Positions 42,968-51,265 are shown, counted from the first letter of the stretch. The stretch is 64,000 bases of DNA from Clostridia bacterium (GCA_900770185.1 CAAGJM010000035.1:124001-188000); one strand, 5' to 3'. A program made the numbers and translations. The notes: generated by a model not told the origin, from the sequence alone.

Positions 42968-43507
42968 TTAAACCTTTTCCACTATTATGTGGTCGTTCGT
43001 GAAAACGCAGATTTCGCTTGCGATTTTAAGTGCTTTTTCAGCGATTTTATCTGCGGGATAATCGGTTTCCAGATAAAGCGCGCGCGCCGCCGCCAAAGCG
43101 TAATTGCCGCCGCTGCCGATAGCGCACACACCGCCGTCGGGTTCGATAACTTCGCCGCCGCCCGATACGATTAAAAGGTTATCTTTATCGGCGCAAATCA
43201 TCATGGCTTCAAGCTTTCTGCCGACTTTATCTTCGCGCCAAAGCTCGGCAAGTTGCACCGCGCTGCGCATTAAATTACCCGAAAATTTGTTTAACATTTC
43301 TTCAAAACGCTCGGTCAAAGTGAACGCGTCGCTGACCGACCCCGCAAAGCCTACGATAACTTTGCCGCCGTAAATTCGCCTAACTTTTACCGCGTTGTTT
43401 TTAAACACCACCGATTCGCCGAAAGTAACCTGACCGTCGCCCGCAATGGCGGTTTCGCCGTTCTTTTTTACGGCGCAAATGGTGGTGCCTCTGAATTCGA
43501 TACTCAT
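42968..43507 (-). CDS. hslV: HslV peptidase
   Basis: Threonine peptidase subunit of HslVU, 179 residues. The mature catalytic Thr is probably Thr8: the start MSIEFRGTTICAV implies a seven-residue propeptide, longer than the single Met of E. coli and similar to Bacillus ClpQ. GDGQVTFGESVVFKNNAVKVRRIY and VIVGFAGSVSDAFTL follow. AAGGAG precedes the ATG; topA ends 22 nt upstream. Confidence 0.96.
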   Translation of the reverse strand: MSIEFRGTTICAVKKNGETAIAGDGQVTFGESVVFKNNAVKVRRIYGGKVIVGFAGSVSDAFTLTERFEEMLNKFSGNLMRSAVQLAELWREDKVGRKLEAMMICADKDNLLIVSGGGEVIEPDGGVCAIGSGGNYALAAARALYLETDYPADKIAEKALKIASEICVFTNDHIIVEKV

Positions 43508-43529
43508 ATTTCACTCCTTTTAAAATTTA

Positions 43530-45794
43530 TTAGTCCTTGTGATAATTGCACTTTTTATCGCTGCACCTTACCTTTCCGTCTTTTTTTATGAGATATTTGC
43601 CGCAAGTCGGGCACATTTCGCCGGTAGGCTCGTCCCAACTTATAAAGTCGCATGCGGGGTAACCCGAACATCCGTAATAAACGGTGCCTTTTTTACTCGT
43701 CATTTTCTGCGTGGGTTTATGGCATTTCGGGCATATACCCGCGTATTCGTTCAAGCTCTTCGTCGCGCCGCATTTGGTGCACTTTAAATACTTACCGAAC
43801 TTACCCGTTTTTAAAAGAGTTATACCGCCGCAAGAGGGGCATTTTTGGTCGCTGACGACGTCGCCTTCCTGCATTTTGGTGCCGCACGCGGCGTTCGGGC
43901 AGGCAAGATATTTACCGTACTTTCCTTCTTTTAAAATCATATTCGCGCCGCAGTTAGGGCACTTGACGTCGCTTTCCTTTTCGTTCATATTGTGCGACTT
44001 GTTGCACTTATGGCAGAACAAATACTCGCCGAAACGCCCTGATTTTTTAACCATAAATTCGCCGCAGTCGGGGCACTTGATATCGGTTTTTTCTTCGTTA
44101 TCCTGCGTGGCGGCTTTAAGTTCGGCCATAATGGGGTCGTAATAATCTTTAACCACTTTGTGCCAGTCCGCCCCTGCTTCCGCTATATCGTCGAGCCGCG
44201 TTTCCATTTTAGCGGTGAACTTTATATCCATTATGTCCGAAAAGTACTTCATCAGTAAGTCCGTCGCGGCGAACGCAATGGGAGTGGGAACGAGATATTT
44301 ACCGCTCCTTGTGATATACTTGCGCTTTGTAAGCGTTCCGATAATCGTAGCGTAAGTCGAAGGTCTGCCGATGCCGTTTTCTTCAATCGCTTTAACCAAG
44401 GTCGCGTCGGTAAATCTGACGGGGGGCTTGGTGAACTTCTGTTCTTTATTAACCTTTAAAAGTTTAAGGTCGTCGCCCGCGTTCATATCGGGTAAAAGCT
44501 TATCGCTTTCTTCCTCCTCGTCGTCCGCTTTCTTGACGTTCACGAAGTCGTAAACGGCGGTGTAACCTTTAAATTTAACGCTTCTGCCGCTCGCTTTAAA
44601 GCCGTAGCCGCCAGCGGTTGCGCAAATTTGCATGGTGTAAAACTCCGCTTCGCTCATTTGCGACGCTAAATATCTCTGATAAATCAACTTATAAAGATTA
44701 TAGTGGTTTTTATCGAGAATATCCTTAACGCTTTCGGGCGTAACGGTTATATCTATCGGGCGAATTGCCTCGTGCGCGTCCTGCGCGTTCTTCTTGGCTG
44801 AATATATATTCGGTTTTTGCGGAACGTATTCTTCGCCGAAATTCGCTTTAACGTATTTTAAGCACTCCGTCTGCGCGTCAACCGAAATACGGGTGCTGTC
44901 CGTTCTGATATAAGTTACCAACGCTAAGTGCCCGTTGGGCGTTTCGACGCCCTCGTATAAGTGCTGGGCAACCTGCATGACCTGAGGAGCGGAAAGCCCT
45001 AATTTTGCGGAAGCGTCCTGCTGCATGGTAGAAGTCGTGAACGGGGGAAGCGCGTGCGCTTTAGATACGCCTTTTTTAACGTCTTTAACGATAAACGGCG
45101 CGTTTATAACGGCGTTATACGTTTCTTCCGCCTCTTGTGCGCTCGTCGGCTTATACTTTTTGCCGTTTTTATCGGTCAAAAGCATTTTAAACTTCGCGCT
45201 GTCGCCGCGCTTTACTTCGGCGGATATGGTCCAGTATTCCTGCGGAACGAACGATTGAATTTTGCGCTCTAACTCGACCGCAAGCCTTACGGCAACAGAC
45301 TGAACCCTGCCCGCAGACTCGCCGTCTTTAACGCGGGTGCGAACGAATGGCGAAAGTTTGTATCCCACTATTCTGTCCAGAATTCGGCGCGCCTGCTGAG
45401 AATTAACTAAGTTATAATCTATTCTGCCGGGGTTTTGAAGTGCGTTTTTAACGGCCTTTTCGCTTATTTCGTTAAACTTAATGCGGTGCGTTTTACCCTT
45501 TATGCCCAAAACCTCGTACAAGTGCCAGGCGATTGCTTCACCTTCGCGGTCGGGGTCGGTCGCAAGGTAGACAAGGTCTGCTTTTTCCGCGCTCGCCTTT
45601 AACTGTTCGACCGTCTTTTTGCTTTTAGGTTCTATGACGTAAGTCGGCTCGAAGTTATGTTCTACGTCAACGCCGAAACGCTTTTCGGGAAGCCCCCTTA
45701 CGTGCCCGCCGCTACCTAAAACTTTATATTTTCCGCCTAAAAACCTTTCGATTGTCTTTGCCTTTTTAGGCGATTCGACTATTATTAACTGCAT
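43530..45794 (-). CDS. topA: DNA topoisomerase I
   Basis: Relaxes negative supercoils by single-strand breakage. The 754-residue protein starts with the TOPRIM domain (QLIIVESPKKAKTIE; LATDPDREGEA), and the active-site tyrosine is Tyr295 in LVTYIRTDSTR. The C-terminal 180 residues hold five zinc-ribbon-like CX2C modules (from about residue 575), more than many relatives. The start overlaps the dprA stop by one base (TAATG). It lies in the yifB-dprA-topA-hslV-hslU cluster common in Firmicutes. Confidence 0.97.
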   Translation of the reverse strand: MQLIIVESPKKAKTIERFLGGKYKVLGSGGHVRGLPEKRFGVDVEHNFEPTYVIEPKSKKTVEQLKASAEKADLVYLATDPDREGEAIAWHLYEVLGIKGKTHRIKFNEISEKAVKNALQNPGRIDYNLVNSQQARRILDRIVGYKLSPFVRTRVKDGESAGRVQSVAVRLAVELERKIQSFVPQEYWTISAEVKRGDSAKFKMLLTDKNGKKYKPTSAQEAEETYNAVINAPFIVKDVKKGVSKAHALPPFTTSTMQQDASAKLGLSAPQVMQVAQHLYEGVETPNGHLALVTYIRTDSTRISVDAQTECLKYVKANFGEEYVPQKPNIYSAKKNAQDAHEAIRPIDITVTPESVKDILDKNHYNLYKLIYQRYLASQMSEAEFYTMQICATAGGYGFKASGRSVKFKGYTAVYDFVNVKKADDEEEESDKLLPDMNAGDDLKLLKVNKEQKFTKPPVRFTDATLVKAIEENGIGRPSTYATIIGTLTKRKYITRSGKYLVPTPIAFAATDLLMKYFSDIMDIKFTAKMETRLDDIAEAGADWHKVVKDYYDPIMAELKAATQDNEEKTDIKCPDCGEFMVKKSGRFGEYLFCHKCNKSHNMNEKESDVKCPNCGANMILKEGKYGKYLACPNAACGTKMQEGDVVSDQKCPSCGGITLLKTGKFGKYLKCTKCGATKSLNEYAGICPKCHKPTQKMTSKKGTVYYGCSGYPACDFISWDEPTGEMCPTCGKYLIKKDGKVRCSDKKCNYHKD

Positions 45795-46888
45795 TAAAAC
45801 CTACCTTTAACGGGCTTATATTCGCCGCCCGCCCCTTTCAGTATTAAACCTTTCAATTCAAGCATCGTTAAAATCGGAGTGAGTTCATAAACCTTAAAAC
45901 CCGTCTTTAACAATATTTCGTCCGCGTTGCCGCTGCCGCCCGCGATTATATCGTAAACCGATTTTTCTTTATCGCTGAGCGTTATAGTGTCGTTTTTATC
46001 GTTTTTAAGCTCAACGCCCAAAATTTCGGCAACGTCCTTACTCGTTTCGACGAGATGAGCCCCGTCCTTTATAAGCGAATTACAAAGCTCCCCTCCCGTA
46101 ACGCCTACCGCATACGGAAACGCCATAACGTCAACGCCGTAATCGAGCGCATAGTCGGCGGTGTGCCTTGCGCCGCTTTTTCTATCCCCGCCCGCAATCA
46201 AAACCCCGTCGGAAAGTCCCGCTATTATTCTGTTGCGCACCGGGTAATGGTATGCAAGCGGAGGAACCGACGGCGGATATTCCGTTATACACAAGCCGTT
46301 ATCGATAACCTTTTCGATAAGGTCGCGGTTCGCTTCGCTTTTTAAATAATTAAACCCGCTTGCGGTTACGCAAATAATCTTACCCGAGTTCAGCGCGCCT
46401 TGTATCGCCGCTTTATCCGCGCCGAACGCAACGCCCGTTACTACCGTTACGCCCGCGCCCGACAAACATTCGGAAACGTTTTTAGTTAAAGCCGCGTATT
46501 CGGGCAAAGTTTTGCGCGAACCGACTATCCCGACCGTTTTATCCGAGTTCAGCAAGCTTAAATCGCCCTTAGCGTACAAACAAAGCGGCTTAAAGTCGAG
46601 ATATTTTAAACGGGTCGGATAATTATCGTCAAATATCGTAACCGGCGTAACGCCGTCGCGGTTAAGCGCGTCTATAATCTCGTCCGTTGCGCCCGAATTT
46701 ATCGCTTCAAAAAACGTGTTCGCCGCCGCCCGGGATAAATTATCTTTTAAATAATCGACCGCCAAATATTTATTTTTAAAAATATCGGCGGGGTTATCGT
46801 AAAGTTCTAAAATAGCGGCTTTATGCTTGTACTCTAAATTAACTAGCCCGTCCAAAAACGCGACCGCCGCGTCGATGCCCGAAATCAT
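45794..46888 (-). CDS. dprA: DNA processing protein DprA (Smf)
   Basis: Binds incoming single-stranded DNA and loads RecA during natural transformation. The 364 residues have an N-terminal helical domain, the Rossmann-like core with VGIVGSRKTLPEYA, VVTGVAFGADKAA, PVRNRIIAGLSDGVLIAGG and SGARHTADYALDYG, and a C-terminal winged-helix part. It overlaps yifB by 4 nt (ATGA) and topA by 1 nt. Its presence alone does not prove competence. Confidence 0.96.
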   Translation of the reverse strand: MISGIDAAVAFLDGLVNLEYKHKAAILELYDNPADIFKNKYLAVDYLKDNLSRAAANTFFEAINSGATDEIIDALNRDGVTPVTIFDDNYPTRLKYLDFKPLCLYAKGDLSLLNSDKTVGIVGSRKTLPEYAALTKNVSECLSGAGVTVVTGVAFGADKAAIQGALNSGKIICVTASGFNYLKSEANRDLIEKVIDNGLCITEYPPSVPPLAYHYPVRNRIIAGLSDGVLIAGGDRKSGARHTADYALDYGVDVMAFPYAVGVTGGELCNSLIKDGAHLVETSKDVAEILGVELKNDKNDTITLSDKEKSVYDIIAGGSGNADEILLKTGFKVYELTPILTMLELKGLILKGAGGEYKPVKGRF

Positions 46889-48405
46889 CTGAAACTGCTC
46901 CTGTAACTTATGGCTTCCAAAATATGCTCGGGGCGAATTTCTTCGCTTAAATCAAGGTCGGCAATCGTCCGCGCGACTTTGATTATTCTGCTTCGCGCAC
47001 GCGCCGACAAGTTGAGCGTTCTGTACGAATTTTCCAAAATGGTTTCGCATTCCGCGCTTAATTTGCAGTACTTTTTAAGGTGCTTTTCCTGCATTTCGGC
47101 GTTTACTTTTATTTTATCGCCTTTAAAGCGCTCCGCTTGAATTTTCCGCGCCATAACCGCGCGTTTTCTGACGGACGAACTCGGCTCTTCTTCGCCGTCG
47201 CCCGATAAATCTTTGTAGTCAACCCCGTCGACGTTCAACTGAATGTCGATTCTGTCGAGAAGCGGGCCCGATATTTTAGCGCGATATCTTTCGATTTGCG
47301 CCGCCGTACAAGTGCAAACTTTATCTTTACTGCCGTAGTTTCCGCACGGGCAAGGGTTCATCGACCCGCAAAGAATAAACCGCGCGGGATATTTAACCGT
47401 CGCTTTCGCGCGGGAAACGGTTATTTCGCCGTCTTCAAGCGGCTGGCGCAAACACTCTAAGACCGAACGCGGGTATTCGGGCATTTCGTCAAGATACAAA
47501 ACGCCGTTATGGGCAAGACTTATTATCCCCGGCGTTACGTTCTGCCCGCCGCCTATAATAGATACGCTCGACGCGGTGTGGTGCGGGGTTAAAAACGGGC
47601 GGCGGCGGATAATGCCGTCTTCCCCTTTTAGTTTGCCCGCTATGCTGTGAATAGCCGTGGTTTCCAAAGCTTCGTCAAAAGTCATATCGGGCATAACGGT
47701 GGGGATGCACTTTGCAAGCATCGTTTTGCCCGACCCGGGAGGCCCCGACATAATCATATTATGCCCGCCGCTTACCGCAACCAGCATCGCGCGCTTTGCA
47801 ACCGCCTGACCTTTGACGAATTTCAAATCGGAATCGTATTCGACGGGCTCGCCCGCGTTAAAGCTTCTTGTCTTGACCGTCTGAAAGTTGCCGATACCCG
47901 ACAAAACGCTTAAAACGTCGTTTAAGTTTTTAAGAGCGTAGACGGATATATCTTCGATAAAACTCGCTTCGCTCGCATTGTTTAACGGAACGATGAATTT
48001 TGTGTACCCCGCTTTTTTTGCCGATAAAAGCATCGGAAGTATTCCCGAAATTTCACGCAACGAACCGTCAAGCGAAAGTTCGCCAAGCAACACAACGTCG
48101 CTTATATCCGCGTTAAAATCGTTATTCCCTGCCGCCTTGATTATGCCCACCGCTATCGGAAGGTCTAAACCCGACCCGCCCTTTTTAACGTCCGCAGGGG
48201 CAAGGTTCACCGTAACTTTTGCGGCGGGGAACTTTTTGCCGCTGTTTTTTATCGCGGCACGAACGCGCTCTTTAGACTCTTTAACCGAAGCGTCCGGAAG
48301 CCCGACCGTTTCAAACGCGGGGATCCCCGCGGACACGTCGACTTCTACGTCGACCGCAAACCCGTCAAGCCCCGTTAAAGAATAACTTTTCGCCTTAGCA
48401 AGCAT
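46885..48405 (-). CDS. YifB/ComM family Mg-chelatase-like AAA+ ATPase
   Basis: AAA+ protein of the ComM/YifB family, related to magnesium chelatase and to a helicase acting in branch migration during transformation. The 506 residues contain an N-terminal Lon-like domain (TVNLAPADVKKGGSGLDLPIA), Walker A GPPGSGKTMLAK, Walker B LYLDEMPEY and a C-terminal helical lid (NLSARARSRIIKVARTIAD). It heads the dprA-topA operon; the promoter lies 30-60 nt upstream and overlaps a small dyad. Confidence 0.94.
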   Translation of the reverse strand: MLAKAKSYSLTGLDGFAVDVEVDVSAGIPAFETVGLPDASVKESKERVRAAIKNSGKKFPAAKVTVNLAPADVKKGGSGLDLPIAVGIIKAAGNNDFNADISDVVLLGELSLDGSLREISGILPMLLSAKKAGYTKFIVPLNNASEASFIEDISVYALKNLNDVLSVLSGIGNFQTVKTRSFNAGEPVEYDSDLKFVKGQAVAKRAMLVAVSGGHNMIMSGPPGSGKTMLAKCIPTVMPDMTFDEALETTAIHSIAGKLKGEDGIIRRRPFLTPHHTASSVSIIGGGQNVTPGIISLAHNGVLYLDEMPEYPRSVLECLRQPLEDGEITVSRAKATVKYPARFILCGSMNPCPCGNYGSKDKVCTCTAAQIERYRAKISGPLLDRIDIQLNVDGVDYKDLSGDGEEEPSSSVRKRAVMARKIQAERFKGDKIKVNAEMQEKHLKKYCKLSAECETILENSYRTLNLSARARSRIIKVARTIADLDLSEEIRPEHILEAISYRSSFR

Positions 48406-48422
48406 TTGAACCCCCGAAAATT

Positions 48423-48434
48423 ACTGTAAACAGT
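48423..48434 (-). promoter_or_regulatory. Dyad just downstream of the yifB -10
   Basis: ACTGT-AA-ACAGT, a perfect 12-bp palindrome, lies 5 bp past the -10 where a repressor could block transcription. The regulator is unknown; it does not match the Bacillus LexA box. Confidence 0.4.
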
Positions 48435-48438
48435 ATAC

Positions 48439-48467
48439 ATTGTAAACCAACAAACCCAAAAAGTAAA
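48439..48467 (-). promoter_or_regulatory. Promoter of the yifB-dprA-topA operon
   Basis: On the minus strand: TTTACT (48467-48462), 17 bp, TACAAT (48444-48439). The leader to the yifB ATG is about 27 nt. Confidence 0.65.
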
Positions 48468-48503
48468 CGGTTTTTAACAAAATTTTCTTTTCTTTATTTA
48501 TAT

Positions 48504-48611
48504 ATATAAGGATAGGGGATATATAAGGATAGGGGGTAGTGATTAGCGGTTTGCGGGTAGTAGAGGCGGTAATTATAATTGTTGTTAGCGGCTTGCGGGT
48601 ATAATACCCGC
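48504..48611. repeat. Repeat-rich spacer upstream of yifB
   Basis: Three repeat types are packed here: ATATAAGGATAGGGG twice with a 17-bp period (48504-48535), a 17-bp word TTAGCGGYTTGCGGGTA at 48543 and 48585 with one mismatch, and the inverted repeat GCGGGTA-TAA-TACCCGC (48595-48611). No gene is supported: a 70-codon frame over it is a by-product of the repeats. Confidence 0.7.
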
Positions 48612-48638
48612 AACGTTCCGCTTTTCCGTGCAATAATT

Positions 48639-48663
48639 AAAGCCGCGGAATTTCCGCGGCTTT
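48639..48663 (-). terminator. Strong hairpin after the small peptide gene
   Basis: AAAGCCGCGG and CCGCGGCTTT (loop of 5) form a 10-bp or longer stem 20 nt past the 39-codon gene. On the minus strand TTTAATTATT follows, a loose U-tract; probable terminator. Confidence 0.68.
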
Positions 48664-48682
48664 AAGTTTAATTAAGTTTTAC

Positions 48683-48802
48683 TTAAACGGGTCTTGATAA
48701 GACCAGAAAAAGGCGGGAACCCTGCCGCAATGGCGGCAACCCGACTATAATGCTGAAAACAACCACTGCCGTTATAAATATTTTTCTCTTTAATATACTC
48801 AT
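48683..48802 (-). CDS. Small hydrophobic membrane peptide, 39 residues
   Basis: A short frame with a good ribosome-binding site (AAAGGAG, 9 nt before the ATG). The product starts with a basic MSILKRK, then one membrane helix IFITAVVVFSIIVGLPP and a basic tail. It lies 62 nt after the gene for a one-helix membrane protein in the same direction and before a strong hairpin. The coding DNA itself holds two hairpins (TGCCGC/GCGGCA and GGTCTT/AAGACC). I do not recognise it; a membrane-protein partner, a toxin-like peptide or a regulatory leader are possible. Confidence 0.6.
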   Translation of the reverse strand: MSILKRKIFITAVVVFSIIVGLPPLRQGSRLFLVLSRPV

Positions 48803-48864
48803 AATAAACTTCTCCTTTAAAATAAATTCCCCTTTTGATAATTACGCCAAAAATCGCCTTATAC

Positions 48865-49377
48865 TCATACCGATGTTATAGAAACCATAAGTTCTAACTT
48901 ATTAGGCATATACACAAAACGCGATATCCCCCTTGTTTCAAGCCAGTAGTATTCTTCGTCAAATATCGGACGATATTCCTGCGGAACGTTTTCATCCAGC
49001 CATCCGCCGCTCCTAAAATAGTAATTGAACGTACTCTCCAAACCTTTATTTTTTGAGTTGCTAAAATTAGTATCTTTAAGCCATTTAATCGGCTCTTCGT
49101 TAAATTTAAACACGACGTAGTACCTAGTGCCATCTTGGAAAACCAGTTCGTTAAAATTAAACACAATTTCGGCGTCGTCGGGAAGAGTTATTTCCGCCCT
49201 GTTTTTTATGGCATTTATAGCGTATTGATTTTCACGCAGTCTTTTTTTCTCCGCGCGTATATCTCTTGTAGCATGCAATGTGATAGCTATTGCCGCTATT
49301 ATAGCCGCTATTATAGCCGCCAACAAACTCAACACTATTAAAAATTGCTTTAAATTATTTTTCGTCGCTTGATTCAT
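48865..49377 (-). CDS. Hypothetical single-pass membrane protein, 170 residues
   Basis: Unknown family. The N-terminal membrane anchor (about 12-34) contains AAIIAAIIAAIAIT, encoded by a 12-bp tandem repeat. The outside part (about 60-170) is a mixed domain rich in aromatic residues (FNYYFRSGGW, DEEYYWLETRG). GAGGTG precedes the ATG by 9 nt. Its promoter lies about 185 nt upstream, leaving a long structured leader, and a 39-codon membrane peptide follows. No enzyme motif is visible. Confidence 0.72.
   Translation of the reverse strand: MNQATKNNLKQFLIVLSLLAAIIAAIIAAIAITLHATRDIRAEKKRLRENQYAINAIKNRAEITLPDDAEIVFNFNELVFQDGTRYYVVFKFNEEPIKWLKDTNFSNSKNKGLESTFNYYFRSGGWLDENVPQEYRPIFDEEYYWLETRGISRFVYMPNKLELMVSITSV
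49295..49318. repeat. 12-bp tandem repeat in a membrane anchor
   Basis: GCTATTATAGCC occurs twice in tandem (49295-49306, 49307-49318), preceded by a partial copy. It encodes the repeated Ala-Ile membrane helix and may vary in copy number. Confidence 0.7.
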
Positions 49378-49553
49378 AATTCAAACACCTCAAAACTTTG
49401 GTTTAGGCTAAGTTTGCCGTTTCAAAACAAAAAACGCGGGCGGTTTAATTCAAATCGCCTGCGCACAAAAAATCGCCATCGGTCTATCCCTCTTAGTACG
49501 GTCTTGTTAATACAGTTTTATCTTTCGTAAACGTAAAGCAACATTTGCTTTAC
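49378..49553 (-). promoter_or_regulatory. Long structured leader of the hypothetical membrane protein
   Basis: About 175 nt of predicted leader RNA without a gene. It starts with a perfect 9-bp hairpin GTAAAGCAA-CAT-TTGCTTTAC (49533-49553), and later has two T-runs: one after GGCGA and one after CCGCCCGCG. A 9-codon frame preceded by GAGGG ends inside it. This could be a regulatory leader or attenuator; no known riboswitch class was recognised. Confidence 0.45.
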
Positions 49554-49559
49554 AAACAT

Positions 49560-49588
49560 ACTATGCCATAAATTCCGATTTTTGTCAA
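49560..49588 (-). promoter_or_regulatory. Promoter of the hypothetical membrane protein
   Basis: On the minus strand: TTGACA (49588-49583), 17 bp, CATAGT (49565-49560). It implies a transcription start near 49553. Confidence 0.65.
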
Positions 49589-49649
49589 CAGCTAAAACCA
49601 AAAAACGCCATATTATTTCGGCGGTTTTTAAACCCCGTTGAATTTTGCC

Positions 49650-49678
49650 TTGCAATATGTAAGGCGCAGTGTTATAAT
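49650..49678 (+). promoter_or_regulatory. Promoter giving a leaderless ung mRNA
   Basis: TTGCAA (49650-49655), 17 bp, TATAAT (49673-49678). The ung ATG is at 49685, only 6 nt after the -10, so the transcript should start at the start codon. Confidence 0.75.
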
Positions 49679-49684
49679 AAACGT

Positions 49685-50353
49685 ATGGTTAAATTTAACA
49701 ACGAATGGGACGAGATTTTAGCCCCGCTACTAAGCGACGAAAAGTATTTAAAAATTCGCGAATTTTTAAAAACCGAATATTCTACGCACACGGTGTATCC
49801 CGATATGCACGATATTTTCAACTGCTTTAAAAAAACCGACTTTAAAGATATAAAAGCGGTTATTTTAGGGCAAGACCCTTATCATGAAAGGGGTCAGGCG
49901 CAAGGGTTCAGTTTTTCGGTGCCCGCAGGCGTAAAGTTCCCGCCGTCGCTTAAAAATATTTTTAAAGAATTATCGGCAGATTTGGGCTTTAAAGAGCCGA
50001 AAAGCGGCGATTTAACCAAGTGGACGAAAGAAGGCGTTTTACTTTTAAACACCGTTTTAACCGTTCGCGAGGGGGAGCCTAATTCTCACAAAAACTGCGG
50101 TTGGACGTGGTTTACCGACGAAGTTATTAAAATCATCTCCGATAAACTAAATAACGTCGTATTTATATTATGGGGCGCGAACGCGCGCGCAAAAAAAGAG
50201 CTTATAGATAAAAACAAACACTTTATAATCGAAAGCGCGCACCCCTCGCCCTTTTCCTGCGCGTACGGGTTTTTCGGCTCGAAGCCTTTCTCGCGCGCGA
50301 ACAATTACTTAATTGCAAACAACATTGCACCGATTAACTGGAATTTGAATTAA
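49685..50353 (+). CDS. ung: Uracil-DNA glycosylase
   Basis: Removes uracil from DNA to start base-excision repair. The 222 residues include the water-activating loop LGQDPYHERGQAQGFSFSV (Asp64), the Leu-rich LLLNTVLTVREGEPNSH and the C-terminal HPSPFS loop with the catalytic His. This is the complete family-1 enzyme. There is no ribosome-binding site, and a consensus -10 ends 6 nt before the ATG, so the mRNA appears leaderless. It stands alone, with nagB following under its own promoter. Confidence 0.96.
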   Translation: MVKFNNEWDEILAPLLSDEKYLKIREFLKTEYSTHTVYPDMHDIFNCFKKTDFKDIKAVILGQDPYHERGQAQGFSFSVPAGVKFPPSLKNIFKELSADLGFKEPKSGDLTKWTKEGVLLLNTVLTVREGEPNSHKNCGWTWFTDEVIKIISDKLNNVVFILWGANARAKKELIDKNKHFIIESAHPSPFSCAYGFFGSKPFSRANNYLIANNIAPINWNLN

Positions 50354-50358
50354 ATATA

Positions 50359-50387
50359 TTGACTTTACAAAAAATTAAGTCTAAAAT
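50359..50387 (+). promoter_or_regulatory. Sigma-A promoter of nagB
   Basis: TTGACT (50359-50364), 17 bp, TAAAAT (50382-50387). The leader to nagB is about 37 nt and contains GAGG. Confidence 0.8.
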
Positions 50388-50430
50388 AATAACGTAAAAA
50401 ACGGGCAACACCCGAAATAAGAGGTATTTT

Positions 50431-51159
50431 ATGAAAGTAATTATTGCAAAAGATTACGACGATATGAGCAAAAAAGCCTATGAAGTAATGAAATCGGTCG
50501 TCACCGCGAAAGACGACGCTATTTTAGGTTTGGCAACGGGTTCTTCGCCCATCGGTTTATACAAATGTATGATTGAAGATTATGAAAAGGGCAACGTTTC
50601 GTACAAAAAAGTTCACTCCGTAAACCTTGACGAATATATCGGTCAGGGCGTAGGCGACGAACAAAGTTACGTTGAATTTATGCGCAATAATCTTTTCAAC
50701 CATATCGACATAGATATTAAAAACACCGACCTTCCCAGCGGGAAAGCCGCCGATATGCAAAAAGAATGTGACCGTTATAACAAAAAGCTTGACGGCTTAT
50801 CGCAAGATATACAGGTTCTCGGCATCGGCTCGAACGGACACATCGGCTTTAACGAACCCAACACTCCGTTCGGCTCGGAAACGCACGTCGTTGACCTTAC
50901 CGCAAACACAATTAAAGATAACGCAAGGTTTTTTAAGTCGATTGACGAAGTTCCCACGCAAGCTATTTCTATGGGTATAAAGAACGTTATGCACGCTAAA
51001 AAGATTTTGCTCGTTGCAAGCGGCGCAAACAAAGCCGACGCTATTAAAGCGACCGTAGAAGGCCCCGTAACCGAAAAGGTTCCCGCGTCCGTTCTTCAAC
51101 TTCACCCCGACTGCTATATCGTCGTAGACGAAGCCGCCGCGTCCAAACTCGGCAAATAA
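50431..51159 (+). CDS. nagB: Glucosamine-6-phosphate deaminase
   Basis: Converts glucosamine-6-phosphate to fructose-6-phosphate and ammonia, the last step in using amino sugars. The 242-residue length is normal. LGLATGSSPIGLYK, VNLDEYIG (catalytic Asp) and LGIGSNGHIGFNEP with the ring-opening His are present. It has its own promoter and terminator; nagA and a sugar transporter are absent from the window. Confidence 0.96.
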   Translation: MKVIIAKDYDDMSKKAYEVMKSVVTAKDDAILGLATGSSPIGLYKCMIEDYEKGNVSYKKVHSVNLDEYIGQGVGDEQSYVEFMRNNLFNHIDIDIKNTDLPSGKAADMQKECDRYNKKLDGLSQDIQVLGIGSNGHIGFNEPNTPFGSETHVVDLTANTIKDNARFFKSIDEVPTQAISMGIKNVMHAKKILLVASGANKADAIKATVEGPVTEKVPASVLQLHPDCYIVVDEAAASKLGK

Positions 51160-51192
51160 TAAGCGTTATAAGTTTCAGCGACAAATATTTTT

Positions 51193-51223
51193 AAAACCCC
51201 CTTGCTTTATGCAAGGGGGTTTT
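51193..51223. terminator. Bidirectional terminator between nagB and gpsA
   Basis: AAAACCCCCTTGC and GCAAGGGGGTTTT form a 13-bp stem with a TTTAT loop, 33 nt after nagB. The T-run is short (4) on the plus strand. Confidence 0.82.
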
Positions 51224-51237
51224 GCCGTCTTTCTTAT

Positions 51238-51265
51238 AAATATTAACTTTTAAATATTAACTTTT
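51238..51265. repeat. 14-bp tandem duplication downstream of gpsA
   Basis: AAATATTAACTTTT occurs twice in direct tandem (51238-51251, 51252-51265) in the spacer between the gpsA stop and the shared terminator. Confidence 0.8.

Noticed and set aside
48421..48633. 70-codon minus-strand frame in the repeat-rich spacer
   Set aside because: It is built from the repeats, overlaps the yifB promoter and has no ribosome-binding site.
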